Of a stretch of 64,000 nt of DNA, positions 34,961-45,077 are shown in pieces; positions within the stretch are counted from its first letter, which is position 1, and each line of letters begins with the position of its first letter. The translations under genes and the position numbers were made by a program. The DNA is from Salinispora oceanensis (lineage in GTDB: Bacteria; Actinomycetota; Actinomycetes; Mycobacteriales; Micromonosporaceae): contig NZ_KB911579.1 in assembly GCF_000383575.1 (NCBI RefSeq), positions 4,921,424 through 4,985,423 of the forward strand, in the 5' to 3' direction. The notes beneath the pieces are model-generated. The model was not told the DNA's origin and did not search any database. It saw only the letters and a program-made list of their open reading frames with translations.

Positions 34961-36793
34961 CTAGCTTCGCTCGGGGGGACAGTCCGGTGCCGGTCGCAGC
35001 ACGGCGGCGGACCCGCCGCCGCGACGGGTCGGCTCCGCCACAGCCACCAGCCGGTGCCGGTCTTGGAACTCGATCGCGGTCGCCGCACCCAACTCGGCGA
35101 CCGGTTGGAAGGATGGCTGACCGAGCGCGACGAGTCCCGACTCATAGTCGGCAATGAATGCTGGCTCCGCCGTCGGTGCGTCGCTGTTGCGCTGCGACGC
35201 GCGGGGAGCCGCGATCGCCTCAGGCAACGACATGCCCCGATCGATACGGTTGAAGAGGATCTGAAGCACCGTTGTGATGATCGTGGAGCCACCTGGGCTA
35301 CCCACCGCCAGGAACGGCTTTCCGTCGTCGAGCACGATCGTGGGCGACATGGAGCTACGGGGCCGCTTTCCCGGCGCGGGCAGATTCGGGTCCGGCGGCG
35401 CTCCGGCCTGCTGAGCGAACGAGAAGTCGGTCAGCTCGTTGTTCAGGAGGAAGCCACGATCCGCCACCACCATGGCGTTTCCGCCGGTCTGCTCGAGCGT
35501 GAAGGTGTATTCAACGACGTTGCCCCAGCGGTCAGCGACCGTCAGGTTCGTGGTGCTCTTTCCCTGCTCGCCACCGGTGGACGCCGTAGCCGGGTGGAGG
35601 CTGCCGTACGGTTCGGGTAGCTGCCCGGGTGCGGCTGGTTTCGGCAGTGCCGAATCAGGCTCGAACCCGCCCCGGGTGGCCGCGAACCGGTCGGAGAGCA
35701 GCGTGCGCAGCACCCGCCGGTCGGTGTCGTCGCCGACGTAGGCGTTCCGGTCGGCGAAGGCCAGCGCGCTGGCGTCGAGGTAGACGCTGAGCATCTCGGC
35801 CGTGGACCAATCGCCTGGGTCGAACCGCTCCATGATGTTGAGCGCTTCACCAACAGCGGTGCCTCCGCTGGATGGCGTCGACATTCCGTAGATGTCGTAG
35901 CCCCGGTAGTCGGAGTGGGTCGGTGCGGGGAAGCGCAGCTCGTAGCGGGCAAGATCCGCGGCGGTCAGCCCACCCGCACGGATCGGGTGCGGCCAGGGCC
36001 GCGTCGGAGAGTCAGCGACCGGTGGGCGCTGCACGGTCGCTGCGATGTCGGCACCGATCGGCCCTGCGTAGAACGCTTCGACGCCGCGCCGCGAGATCAG
36101 GCGGTAGGTGTCGGCGAGGTCCGGATTGCGGTGGGTGCTACCGACCTCCGGTGCCCGCCCCCCGGGCAGGTAGAGCTGTGCCGAGGAGGTGAACTGCGCG
36201 AACATCTCCGCGTTCGCCACCACGTGTTGGCGGAAGGTGGCATCGACGGCGAACCCCCGCTCGGCGACCCTGATCGCGGGAGCCAACGACTCGGCGAGAC
36301 TACGAGTGCCCCACTTACGCAGCGCCGCGTCCCAGGTCAACGGGGTGCCCGGCACCCCGACGGAGAGGCCGCTGACTCTGGCCGCCCCGAATGGGAGTGG
36401 TTGGCCGGTTGCCGGGTCGACGAACGTGTCCTCCCGGATCGACGCGGGCGCGTCCTCCCGGCCGTCAATGGTGTGCACCCGCCCGGACCGGGCGTCGTAG
36501 TAGACGAAGAAGCCGCCGCCACCGATGCCCGCCGAGAAGGGCTCTGTTACTCCGAGGGTCGCGGCGGCCGCCACCGCCGCGTCGACGGCGTTACCCCCGC
36601 GACGCAGCACGTCGCGCCCGACGGCCGTCGCGGTGGCATCAACGGTTGCCACCGCTCCGCCGGAACCGACAGCCGTGGAGCTGGAACTGACCGGTGGTGG
36701 CACCGCAGGCCCGGCCGCGACCACCGGTGTCGCCGCTGTCACCAGCCCCGCGGTGACGGCCACAGCGGTCAGCCCTACTCGAAAGGCCCTCAT
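34961..36793 (-). CDS. ggt: Gamma-glutamyltransferase precursor
   Basis: 610 residues with signal peptide (MRAFRVGLTAVAVTAGLV). It transfers or hydrolyses the gamma-glutamyl group of glutathione-like peptides outside the cytoplasm. Large-subunit blocks GGNAVDAAVAAAATLGVTEP and GGGGFFVYYDARSG are present. The autocleavage site is in GEQGKSTTNLTVADRWGNVV, with the nucleophile Thr near residue 414. The substrate loop VGSPGGSTIITTVLQILFN is intact. Length is typical. It lies alone, without an obvious operon partner. Confidence 0.93.
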   Translation of the reverse strand: MRAFRVGLTAVAVTAGLVTAATPVVAAGPAVPPPVSSSSTAVGSGGAVATVDATATAVGRDVLRRGGNAVDAAVAAAATLGVTEPFSAGIGGGGFFVYYDARSGRVHTIDGREDAPASIREDTFVDPATGQPLPFGAARVSGLSVGVPGTPLTWDAALRKWGTRSLAESLAPAIRVAERGFAVDATFRQHVVANAEMFAQFTSSAQLYLPGGRAPEVGSTHRNPDLADTYRLISRRGVEAFYAGPIGADIAATVQRPPVADSPTRPWPHPIRAGGLTAADLARYELRFPAPTHSDYRGYDIYGMSTPSSGGTAVGEALNIMERFDPGDWSTAEMLSVYLDASALAFADRNAYVGDDTDRRVLRTLLSDRFAATRGGFEPDSALPKPAAPGQLPEPYGSLHPATASTGGEQGKSTTNLTVADRWGNVVEYTFTLEQTGGNAMVVADRGFLLNNELTDFSFAQQAGAPPDPNLPAPGKRPRSSMSPTIVLDDGKPFLAVGSPGGSTIITTVLQILFNRIDRGMSLPEAIAAPRASQRNSDAPTAEPAFIADYESGLVALGQPSFQPVAELGAATAIEFQDRHRLVAVAEPTRRGGGSAAVLRPAPDCPPERS

Positions 36794-37088
36794 TCTGTCC
36801 CCTCACGTCGATGACGTTCTCGGTCTTCGCCAGCCGCCGGCTCGAACTTGGGTGACGGATGTAGCACATTGACAGATGTGGAGGCGACTCGTCCAAAATC
36901 ATGACCGACTCGGGTCGCTGCTGAACGCTAAGCGCAGTAGCTCTAGTGGCTCGAACGTGCTGACGGCGGTTTGACGGCTGTGACGATGGTAGATGGTAGC
37001 TAGTGCCGTGTCACCACGTATGGCCTTTCTGTCCTGCTGTGGAGCTGCCTTCTGTCGTGCGATGGGGCTGGTGATGTCCTGCTGGTTG
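36794..37088. other. Non-coding spacer
   Basis: 295 bases between ggt and a methyltransferase gene. TGTCCTGCTG occurs twice (near 37028 and 37076). No gene or clear signal otherwise. Confidence 0.4.
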
Positions 37089-37715
37089 TCAAGCCGTGCG
37101 GCGGATGATTAGCACGTGATCGGCGACCTCTGCGGTGCTCCCGTCCGGTCCCGTTGCGACCCTGCGGGAGACGTCGGCCCGTTCGACCGTCCAGGTCGAC
37201 GAGTCCAGCCCGATGTCCTCGGCGACCTCCTGCGGGCTCGGGAACCGGATGCTTGGGTCCTGGTTCCAGGACCACGGCGCGATTGAGCCGTGGTCGACGA
37301 CCAGCATCCGTCCCTGTGGACGCAGGGCTTGCGCGGCGGAACGCAGAATGGGCGCCCGGTCAAGGTCAAGCGGGGTGTGTAGGTACTGAACAGAAATCAG
37401 ATCGAACTTCCCGTGTGGGAACGAACTACTCAGATCACACTGCACGGCAACGACCCGGTCGGCGAGGCCCCGCGCACCGGCTAGGGTAGCCAGCCGCTCG
37501 ACCGCGACAGTCGAGACGTCGGTAGCAGTGACGCGCCAACCTTGGCCGGCAAGCCACAGTGCGTCGCCGCCGTTGCCACAACCGAGGTCCAGCGCATCAC
37601 TAGCCGGCAGGTGCGCGGCGATCTCGGTGAGGCAGACATTGGGTTGCGGGTTGGTGGCGGCCGGTCGGGACAAATACATGTCATTCCAGAACGTGACCGT
37701 GTCGGCGGCTGGCAT
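37089..37715 (-). CDS. Class I SAM-dependent methyltransferase
   Basis: 208 residues. SAM-binding motif I ALDLGCGNGGDALWLAGQGW at about residues 40-60, acidic loop TATDVSTVAVERL, and SFPHGKFDLISVQYLHTPLD (motif IV region). It resembles TehB/UbiE-like small-molecule methyltransferases; the acceptor is unknown. The ATG at 37713-37715 has GGGAGGAT 7 nt upstream, and longer frames to 38015 are not supported. It is the first of three methyltransferase genes on this strand within 3 kb; they are separated by spacers and are not one operon by overlap. Confidence 0.87.
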   Translation of the reverse strand: MPAADTVTFWNDMYLSRPAATNPQPNVCLTEIAAHLPASDALDLGCGNGGDALWLAGQGWRVTATDVSTVAVERLATLAGARGLADRVVAVQCDLSSSFPHGKFDLISVQYLHTPLDLDRAPILRSAAQALRPQGRMLVVDHGSIAPWSWNQDPSIRFPSPQEVAEDIGLDSSTWTVERADVSRRVATGPDGSTAEVADHVLIIRRTA

Positions 37716-38192
37716 CGGCGAAATCCTCCCGTTGGTGTCCACCCAGTCTCGGTGGGTCCCGGCGGAGTGACACGAAATTTTGCGCTTATGGCAAGCTAGG
37801 CTCCGTGGACCGTGATGCGGACGACGCGCTCGGTGGGGCCATGCTGCGTGCCTAGCGTCGGCACCGTAGCCGCACCCTCGCTGACGTCTCGACAGCAACC
37901 GTGTACCCGACGAGGGCACCACTGTCCCGCCTGGAGGGCGGGCAGCACCAGGCGACCCTGGAGTTGCCGCTCCCCCTGGCCCGCATTTACAACGTTCCGC
38001 GTGCTCAACGGGCAACTGCGACTGGCACTCAGAGAACGCGACTCACCGGGCAGGTACAGACCCACCTCGGCGTGGGCGTGCAATCGGCGGCGCGACCAAC
38101 TACCGCACCCGTGGCTTGGCACGCGGTGGCCGTGTCGCCGGTGCGGCACGCCGGTTGGCGACACCTGCCGTCGGCCCCGCCACATCGGAGCT
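37716..38192. other. 477-base spacer, possible decayed coding DNA
   Basis: No gene with a ribosome site. On the plus strand 37915-38040 reads with good codon bias for about 35 codons (LSRLEGGQHQATLELPLPL and following), but it lacks a start and soon degenerates; origin not recognised. Confidence 0.4.
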
Positions 38193-39002
38193 TCAGGAAC
38201 GGCAGACAATCTCGCCATGCAGAACGACGAACCAGGCATCCGCTGCCGCAGCCCACTCCCGCCAGCCATCAGCGATACGGCGCAGGTCCCCAGCCGTGGC
38301 AGCGCCCGAGGTCAGCAACTGTCGGGCCAGATCCGAACTCCGGATCCGCTCGGCCCACATCTCACCCCACCATCGCGTCTCCGCCGACGTGGCGAAACAC
38401 CACGTGCTCGCCGACGCTCGTACGTCAGTGAAGCCGGCGGCGTGGGCCCAGGAAAGTAGGCGTCGGCCGGCATCCGGCTCGCCTGCATTGGCGCGGGCGG
38501 CCTGCTGGTACAGGCCAAGCCACTCATCCAACGCAGGAACCCGAGGAAACCAGGTGAACGCCGCATAGTCGCTGTCCCGCACGGCGATAATTCCGCCGGG
38601 ACGGGAAACCCGGCGCATCTCACGCAGCGCCCGGATCGGATCAGCGACGTGCTGAAGCACCTGGTGGGCGTGGACGACGTCGAACGCGCTGTCGGGGAAG
38701 TCGAGTGCGTGGACGTCGGACACCGCGAAGTTGATGTTGCGTTGACCCCGTGAGTCGGCCTCCGCGCGGGCGAGTTGGAGCGCATCACCGCTGATCTCTA
38801 CGGCGGTGACGGGTCCGGGTGCAACGCGGGCCGCCAGGTCGACGGTGATAGTGCCCGGCCCGCAACCGATGTCGAGCACCGACATACCCGGCACGAGGTG
38901 CGGAAGTAGGTAGGCCGCCGAGTTCTCGGCAGTACGCCACCGGTGCGAGCGCAGCACCGACTCGTGATGCCCGTGGGTGTACACGTTCGGTGCTGCTGGC
39001 AT
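38193..39002 (-). CDS. Class I SAM-dependent methyltransferase (UbiE-like)
   Basis: 269 residues. Motif I is SVLDIGCGPGTITVDLA, followed by VTAVEISGDALQLARAEA and HALDFPDSAFDVVHAHQVLQ. The C-terminal half carries WFPRVPALDEWLGLYQQAAR. This architecture is common in actinomycete methyltransferases labelled UbiE or menaquinone-like, but a true ubiE is not implied. Start ATG at 39000-39002 with GAGGAG upstream. Methyl acceptor unknown. Confidence 0.87.
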   Translation of the reverse strand: MPAAPNVYTHGHHESVLRSHRWRTAENSAAYLLPHLVPGMSVLDIGCGPGTITVDLAARVAPGPVTAVEISGDALQLARAEADSRGQRNINFAVSDVHALDFPDSAFDVVHAHQVLQHVADPIRALREMRRVSRPGGIIAVRDSDYAAFTWFPRVPALDEWLGLYQQAARANAGEPDAGRRLLSWAHAAGFTDVRASASTWCFATSAETRWWGEMWAERIRSSDLARQLLTSGAATAGDLRRIADGWREWAAAADAWFVVLHGEIVCRS

Positions 39003-39282
39003 GAGCGAATCTCCTCGACCGGGTGCGCCCACCATAGCCACGCGGTCCCTCGATCCGGCGGCGAATCTCGTCATTCAGTGGTTGCGGTTGGGGACAGGTC
39101 TGCCCAACGCGCTGGGCGCGGTGAAGGTGCTCAGCCGGATCGAAGTTGGGGCGGCAAGCAGGTCAGTCACGAGCCGTCACTCGCCACCAACAGCACTGCG
39201 GCTGTGCAGCCGGCTACGGTAGCGAACGACACGGTCCCGGGGCACAGCCGACTGCTCGAATCAGACGACGTGGCATCCATTC

Positions 39283-40140
39283 TCACAGCGCGGCCGCAGG
39301 TGCCGGGCCGCCCGGCCGGGGCACCGCGATCGTGATGCGTCCGACGGTGGTCAACATCAGGTCGCCCCCGGGCGCGCGAACGGATTCCAGCACCCGCGCC
39401 GCGTCGGTGGTCGCCGCGTCGAGCCGATCGGCCGGCAGGTGTTGTAGCAGTGCCCGCCCACCGTGCGACCACATCCACCGCATCCAGTGGTCCACATCCT
39501 GGAACCTGCTCTCGACCCGATGCTCACTGATCGCGGTGACGTCGAGGCCGGCCGCCGCCATCGTCGCCGTGATCGTCTGTTCATCGTCGAATGGGCCGGC
39601 GGTCGGCGCGGGCGGCGGCTGCTCCGCCGGTGGTAGGTGTGCGCCCAGGGCCTCCATCGCGGCGACGAAGGCCGGGTCGTACGCGCCGGGAGTGCTCACC
39701 ACCAGCCGGCCCGTCGGACGTAGCAATCGCCCGTACGCCCGCAGGGCCTGCTCCGGCTCCGGCAGCAGAAAGACGACCATCCCGGCCAGCACCACGTCGA
39801 AGCTGTGGGGTGGAAGACTCGGCTGTTGGGCATCGCCAACCCGGACCTCGACCTGGGTCAGGCCGGCCCGGGCAGCGTCCTCGGCGGTGAGCTTCACCAT
39901 CGTCGGGGCGAGGTCGATACCAGTGACGTGGCCGGTCGGCCCGGTGGCCGCGGCGGCGGGAAGGAGAACAGCTCCGCGACCACAGCCAACATCGAGGACC
40001 CGCTCACCCGGCAGAATGCCGGCACAACCGACGAGAGCCGCACCGAATGGTTCGAAGTAGGACACTCCGGTGCGGTCGTAGCTGGCGGCGGCCTGCTCGA
40101 ACACCTCGACGATCGAGTTCGAGTGCGTACTGCTCGTCAT
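39283..40140 (-). CDS. Class I SAM-dependent methyltransferase
   Basis: 285 residues. VFEQAAASYDRTGVSYFEPFG opens the protein. Motif I is RVLDVGCGRGAVLLPAAA, then VTGIDLAPTMVKLT, and SFDVVLAGMVVFLLPEPEQAL. The C-terminal part (FQDVDHWMRWMWSHGG) is typical of natural-product O- or C-methyltransferase-like enzymes. ATG with a strong GAGGAGGAGG upstream. It is only distantly similar to the two methyltransferases downstream. A spacer of 280 bases without features separates it from the next one. Confidence 0.87.
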   Translation of the reverse strand: MTSSTHSNSIVEVFEQAAASYDRTGVSYFEPFGAALVGCAGILPGERVLDVGCGRGAVLLPAAAATGPTGHVTGIDLAPTMVKLTAEDAARAGLTQVEVRVGDAQQPSLPPHSFDVVLAGMVVFLLPEPEQALRAYGRLLRPTGRLVVSTPGAYDPAFVAAMEALGAHLPPAEQPPPAPTAGPFDDEQTITATMAAAGLDVTAISEHRVESRFQDVDHWMRWMWSHGGRALLQHLPADRLDAATTDAARVLESVRAPGGDLMLTTVGRITIAVPRPGGPAPAAAL

Positions 40141-40194
40141 TGACCCTCCTCCTCACCCGGCCCGGTGGGCCACGAGGGCAGAGTAGAACACCCG

Positions 40195-42831
40195 TCAGCA
40201 GTTCCGTTCGCCGATCGCGTCGGCGGGTGCGGCGCGCATCGCGAACCGGGTAGCCACCGTGATCGCTCCCCAGGAGAATGCGATGGTCACCGCGATAATC
40301 GCGATCGCCCCGAGGAGGGAGAAGCTCGGGGCGGCCGACTGGGTCAGCCCGAGGCTGAGGCCCACCAGCGGTGGGATCATGGCCAGTGCACCGAACAGCA
40401 GCGCCATGACGACAACGACCCGCGCCTCGCCGCTCACCATCTTGCGGACCTGGTCGCGACTGGCACCGATGAGTCGCAGCATCGCGAACTCACGCACCCG
40501 GGCCGTCGTCGCCATCACCAGCGTGTTCACGACGGCGATCGCGATGTAACCCAGCAACAGGGTCTGGAACAGCAGGTTGAGCGCCCAGTCACCGGTACCG
40601 CCAACCCCGGGCGCGGCCAAGAACCGCTCCCGCTCACCGACCTGGACGGTCGGAAAACGCGCGACCGCGCCGCGCAGCGCCTGCTGGAACGCCTTTTGGT
40701 CAGCCCCGTCGACGGCGCTGACCAACACCGCACTGTTGACCTGCGCGGTGGTGTGCGCAACCACGAGATCGTTGGGGAGGGTGACATCGCCGAAACCCAA
40801 CCCGTTCTCGTAGATCGCCACCACCCGCGGTGTGAGCAGGTGTCCGTCGCCGAGGCGCAGCTCGATCGTCTCGCCGACGGTCCCGCGGACAGTCTCCGCG
40901 GCGATCCGGCTCAACGCCACTGTCTCGCCTCGTAGCTCGGTGATGTCGCCCTGGGCCACCGCGAGATCGATGGTCTCGGAGAGCCGGTCGGGTGTGACGC
41001 CCTGGGCGGCGAAAACCCTGGTCGCGGTGCTGTCCTCGGACGGGAAAGTCAACAACGCCTGACTCCGTGCCACCGGTGTGACCACGGCTGCCCCGGGTGT
41101 CTCCCGAACCGCGTCCACGACCTCTGGCGAGATCCCGGCGGCGGACGGGGCGGTCAGCGTGTAGTCAGCCCGCAGTCCCTCCGCAAGCTGCTGTTGTGCC
41201 CCGGCGAGCGTGGTGGAAGCTCCAAAAACCTGCACGGCGGCGAGCGTCACCCCCATCGCCAGCGGAGTGGCGGCCGCGCTGAGCTGCCGCCAGTTGGCCT
41301 GCGTGTTGGACCGGGCGAGGAAGGAACTGGCGGTGGTCCGTGGGTTCACCAACCGGCCGAACAACCGGAGCGCACCGTTGAACAGCAACGGTCCAAGACA
41401 GCCGAGGGCCACGACGAACAGCAGGACGGCGCTCGCGGCGGTATCGGCGGCCGAGTCGCCCGGCGACGCCACATTCCCGAGGGTGAGCAGCAGCCCGAGG
41501 GGGATGAGCAGGACACCGATGGTCAGCCGGACTTTCCCGAGCCGCTTGGGCTCGATCGCGACGTCGCCGAGCGCCTCAACCGGGCTGACCCTAGCCACCC
41601 GGCGGACGACCAACCAGCCGGCCAGTCGAGCGCTGATCACGCAGAGCACCAGCGCGGCGAGGAGCGGCAGCAATCCCACCTGCAGCGCGAAGTCCGGGGG
41701 CATCGCGCCGACGAGCACGAACACGCCGCGCATGGCGTAGGCGAGCGCGATGCCGGGGAGGGCACCGACCAACGCGCCGGCGAACGACACCAGGGTCATC
41801 TCGGCGCTGACCATTCCGTGAATCTGTCGCGGCGTCGTGCCGATGGCGCGCAGCAGGGCCAGCTCACGCCGACGCTGCCGTACCGAGAGCGCGAGGGTGC
41901 TCGCCACCACGAACACCACGATCAGCACCATGGTGCCGCCGAACGACGCGGCGGACTCCACCACCAGGCTGCGAGCATCTCCGACATCCAGGAACTCGAC
42001 ATCGCCGCGGTCGGCGCCGGTATGCACCACGACTTCGGGCACGGCGGCCTGGATGCGCTCGGCCAGGTCCTCCGCGGAGACCCCGGGTGCGGCCAACACG
42101 CCGATCGCGTCCACCCGGTCAGGGCGGCCGGAGAGCCGGGTCGCCTGCTCGTCGCTGAAGAAGAGGGCGGACTGCCGGTCGAGCGCGGCTGGCGCCGCCG
42201 CTATGCCCACCACCTGGTAGGCCGCCGGGGTGGAGCCGACCACGATCTGCGCGGTCGAGTCGACCGCCAGCCCGGCCCGAGCGGCCAGGTCGGCGTCGAG
42301 CACGACCTCTCCAGGCCCGGTCGGTGCCCGCCCCCGGTCTACGGTGAAGGGTGCGAGCGCCGCCGCAGACCAGCCGTGCCCGAGCACCGGGAAGTCGTGC
42401 GGTCCGGTCACCACGCCGCCGTCGGCGGCCAAGAGACTGACCTGGATATTGACATCTCCAACGGCCGAGGCGACGCCGGGAACAGCGGCGACCGCGGTGA
42501 CCGTGTCGGCGGGTAGCGTCACCCGCTCGCGGTAGCGAACCTCCGCGCTCTCATCCAACCAGAAGGACTGCGGTGCACCGATCGTCACGGCCGCGCCCGC
42601 GTACCGCTCGGGGGTGACGCCGTTGCTGAGCCCGGACTGCAGCAGAACCCCGCACGCGGCGATCACGGCGGAGCCGACGACGATCGCGACGAAGGACCCG
42701 GCGAAGCCCCCCTTGTTTCCCTTGATCGTGCTCCAGGCCAACGCCAGGTCTCGGGGAAGCGGAAGCACGATGCGGATGAGCCGCCGGACGGCGCGGATCA
42801 CCACTCGCCCAACCGCGCTACCGACCCACAC
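40195..42831 (-). CDS. FtsX-type ABC transporter permease (two-module)
   Basis: 878 residues. An N-terminal membrane segment (FVAIVVGSAVIAACGVLL) precedes an extracytoplasmic MacB-PCD-like domain. A first FtsX module follows (about 300-430, LALSVRQRRRELALLRAIGTTP). A second large extracytoplasmic domain comes after it, then a second FtsX module at the C-terminus (REFAMLRLIGASRDQVRKMV). Such permeases need an ATPase, usually encoded next to them, but none is present within the window on either side. They export lipids or peptides or act in envelope signalling. GTG start. Confidence 0.88.
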   Translation of the reverse strand: MWVGSAVGRVVIRAVRRLIRIVLPLPRDLALAWSTIKGNKGGFAGSFVAIVVGSAVIAACGVLLQSGLSNGVTPERYAGAAVTIGAPQSFWLDESAEVRYRERVTLPADTVTAVAAVPGVASAVGDVNIQVSLLAADGGVVTGPHDFPVLGHGWSAAALAPFTVDRGRAPTGPGEVVLDADLAARAGLAVDSTAQIVVGSTPAAYQVVGIAAAPAALDRQSALFFSDEQATRLSGRPDRVDAIGVLAAPGVSAEDLAERIQAAVPEVVVHTGADRGDVEFLDVGDARSLVVESAASFGGTMVLIVVFVVASTLALSVRQRRRELALLRAIGTTPRQIHGMVSAEMTLVSFAGALVGALPGIALAYAMRGVFVLVGAMPPDFALQVGLLPLLAALVLCVISARLAGWLVVRRVARVSPVEALGDVAIEPKRLGKVRLTIGVLLIPLGLLLTLGNVASPGDSAADTAASAVLLFVVALGCLGPLLFNGALRLFGRLVNPRTTASSFLARSNTQANWRQLSAAATPLAMGVTLAAVQVFGASTTLAGAQQQLAEGLRADYTLTAPSAAGISPEVVDAVRETPGAAVVTPVARSQALLTFPSEDSTATRVFAAQGVTPDRLSETIDLAVAQGDITELRGETVALSRIAAETVRGTVGETIELRLGDGHLLTPRVVAIYENGLGFGDVTLPNDLVVAHTTAQVNSAVLVSAVDGADQKAFQQALRGAVARFPTVQVGERERFLAAPGVGGTGDWALNLLFQTLLLGYIAIAVVNTLVMATTARVREFAMLRLIGASRDQVRKMVSGEARVVVVMALLFGALAMIPPLVGLSLGLTQSAAPSFSLLGAIAIIAVTIAFSWGAITVATRFAMRAAPADAIGERNC

Positions 42832-43286
42832 CCGTTAGCCGCCGCGGTAGCGCGACTCGCGTGATCGACCAAGGTGACGTGTTGGAAATCTCTGGGCATA
42901 TCGGCCAGCATGCCAGCCCTGAGCAAGGCCGTACCGCAAGCCTACTGTGGCACGGAGCTTCACCCCTGTCGATCGTGTTGATGGGCGTGGTCCGTAAGCC
43001 CCTCTCCGCCGCGATCTTGCCGGCGCCTGGACCGGAACCCCCGATCCGGACCTTGTTCCCCATCTCGCCGAATTCCGTTAATTGGTCAATCACACAGATA
43101 AAGCCTACGCATAATCGTATTCACGTCGCCGATCATCCACTTGGCTGAGCCACACCGCCCGCGGCACAAACCGATCAACGAGCCGCGCCAACTGTTCGGC
43201 GATGCGGCATCACCTGGTTGGACAATGGGTAGCTCCATAACCCCAGAACACGATTGCCGAATCTGCTGGATTAGTTCCGGGACGGG
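42832..43286. other. Spacer upstream of the first solute-binding-protein gene
   Basis: 455 bases; 43075-43125 is AT-rich. No gene or RNA recognised. It precedes the leader that is duplicated upstream of the second paralogue. Confidence 0.4.
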
Positions 43287-43409
43287 TGTACGGACCGTTC
43301 CGGCAAGGTACCGGATTGATAACGCGCCTGTTCGCCATCGCAATTTCGGTGTCACAGTGGCAAACACTTCGACGCCCTCGTGAGCCGAGCGCCCTAAGGA
43401 GGCACTCCT
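43287..43409 (+). repeat. Duplicated leader, copy 1
   Basis: Similar to 45203-45326. Shared blocks include TTGATAAC(A/G)CGCC, GGTGTCACAGTG, CCCTCGTGAGCC and AGGAGGCACTCC just before the ATG. TTGATA could be a -35 hexamer. The block covers promoter, leader and ribosome site of the solute-binding-protein gene. Confidence 0.75.
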
Positions 43410-45047
43410 ATGCGCGGGAAATTCCTGAAAGTAGTAGTAACGGCGACCGCTACCGCCATGCTCGCCACCGCCTGCACCGGCAGCGGCGACGACCCAGCGG
43501 AAGAAAAAGATCAATCCGGCGGCACACTGCGGGTTTACGCCTCAGAGCCGGCGTTTCTACGGCCCTCCGCCGCAGATGACCAGCCAGCGATCTACGTGAT
43601 TCGTCAGCTTTACCGTGGTCTGGTCAAGTACAACGCCGACACCGGTGAGCCGGAGATGGACCTGGCCGAGTCGATCGAGTCGGAGGACCAGAAGCTCTGG
43701 ACGATCAAGCTGAAGGACGGCTACACCTTCGACAACGGTGAGCCGGTCAACGCCGACGCCTTCATCCGCTCGTGGAACTACGCCGCCTACGCGCCAAACG
43801 CCGAGAACAACGGCTACTTCATGAACCGGATCGCCGGTATCGACGCGGTCCTGCCCAAGGACCCCGACGGCGACGGCCCAGCGCAGCCCCCGGCGCCGAC
43901 GGCCGAGACACTGTCCGGGCTGCAGAAGGTCGACGACCTGACCTTCACCGTCGAGCTCAAGGCGCCGTTCAGCGGCTTCCCGACGATTGTCGGATACTCG
44001 GGATTCTTCCCGATGGCCCAGGCCTGCATCGACGATCCGGAGGCCTGCAACGAGACCCCGATCGGCAACGGCCCCTACAAGATCGACGGTCAGTGGGAAC
44101 ACGAGGTCGAGATCAACCTCGTCCGGAGCGACACCTGGAAGGGGGAACCGGGCAAGCCGGACGAGATCTACTACCGGATCTTCGCCGACGTGGACAGTGC
44201 CTACGCCGCCTTCCAGGCCGGCGAGCTGGACGTGATGTACACGATTCCGTCGGCGCGCTTCAAGGACGCCCAGGCCAGCTACGGCGACCGGCTGTACGAG
44301 CAGGAGGGCGACGTCATCAACTACGTCGGTCTGCCGCTGTACGACGACAGCTTCAAGGACAAGCGGATCCGCCAGGCGTTCTCGTTGGCGATCGACCGGC
44401 AGTCGATCATCGACGCCGTCTTTGACGGCCGGAACGTTGCCGCTACCGGCTTCATCGCGCCGCTCTTCGAGGGCGCTCGCGCGGGTGTCTGCACCTACTG
44501 CGAGCAGGACGTCGAGCAGGCCAAGGAGCTACTCGCGGCAGCCGGCGGCTGGCCAGAGGGCAAGAAGCTGACCCTGTGGGCCAACGCGGGTGCCAGCCAC
44601 GAGGCCTGGCTGGAGGCGGTCGGCAACCAGATCAAGAGCGCACTGGGCATCGACTACGAGCTGAGGGTCAACCTGCAGTTCCCCGCGTACCTGGACGTTG
44701 CGGATAATCGGGGCTTCAACGGCCCGTTCCGGCTCGGCTGGGGCCCGGACTACCCGTTCCTGGAGACCTTCCTGACTCCGCTCTACGGCACCAACTCCGA
44801 TGGCAACAACACCACCTTCAGCAACCCCGAGTTCGACAAGCTACTGGCGCAGGGCGACTCCGCCGCGACCACGGAGGAAGCCATCGCCTTCTACCAGCAG
44901 GCCGAAGACATCCTGGCCGAGGAGATGCCGGTCATCCCGATCTACTGGCGTAAGGAGACGGCGGTCTACAGCGAGAACGTCGACACCTTCGTCTGGAACC
45001 AGGTCTCCGGCGCTGACTACGGAGCGATCTCACTGAAGCAGAGCTGA
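43410..45047 (+). CDS. Solute-binding lipoprotein, peptide/oligopeptide ABC family (SBP_bac_5), copy 1
   Basis: 545 residues. Lipoprotein signal MRGKFLKVVVTATATAML with lipobox ATAC (Cys near residue 22). Family blocks: VIRQLYRGLVKYNADTGEPE, LKDGYTFDNGEPVNADAFIR, and PFRLGWGPDYPFLETFLTPLYG. This membrane-anchored receptor would bind a peptide or similar solute for an ABC importer, but no permease or ATPase gene follows. A large hairpin ends the unit and a paralogue with a similar leader comes next. Confidence 0.92.
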   Translation: MRGKFLKVVVTATATAMLATACTGSGDDPAEEKDQSGGTLRVYASEPAFLRPSAADDQPAIYVIRQLYRGLVKYNADTGEPEMDLAESIESEDQKLWTIKLKDGYTFDNGEPVNADAFIRSWNYAAYAPNAENNGYFMNRIAGIDAVLPKDPDGDGPAQPPAPTAETLSGLQKVDDLTFTVELKAPFSGFPTIVGYSGFFPMAQACIDDPEACNETPIGNGPYKIDGQWEHEVEINLVRSDTWKGEPGKPDEIYYRIFADVDSAYAAFQAGELDVMYTIPSARFKDAQASYGDRLYEQEGDVINYVGLPLYDDSFKDKRIRQAFSLAIDRQSIIDAVFDGRNVAATGFIAPLFEGARAGVCTYCEQDVEQAKELLAAAGGWPEGKKLTLWANAGASHEAWLEAVGNQIKSALGIDYELRVNLQFPAYLDVADNRGFNGPFRLGWGPDYPFLETFLTPLYGTNSDGNNTTFSNPEFDKLLAQGDSAATTEEAIAFYQQAEDILAEEMPVIPIYWRKETAVYSENVDTFVWNQVSGADYGAISLKQS

Positions 45048-45077
45048 GCCTCAGCAACCTGATCCAACCCGTGGGAA

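Noticed and set aside
42832..43409. Possible ATP-binding subunit for the FtsX permease
   Set aside because: No Walker motifs in any frame of this spacer.
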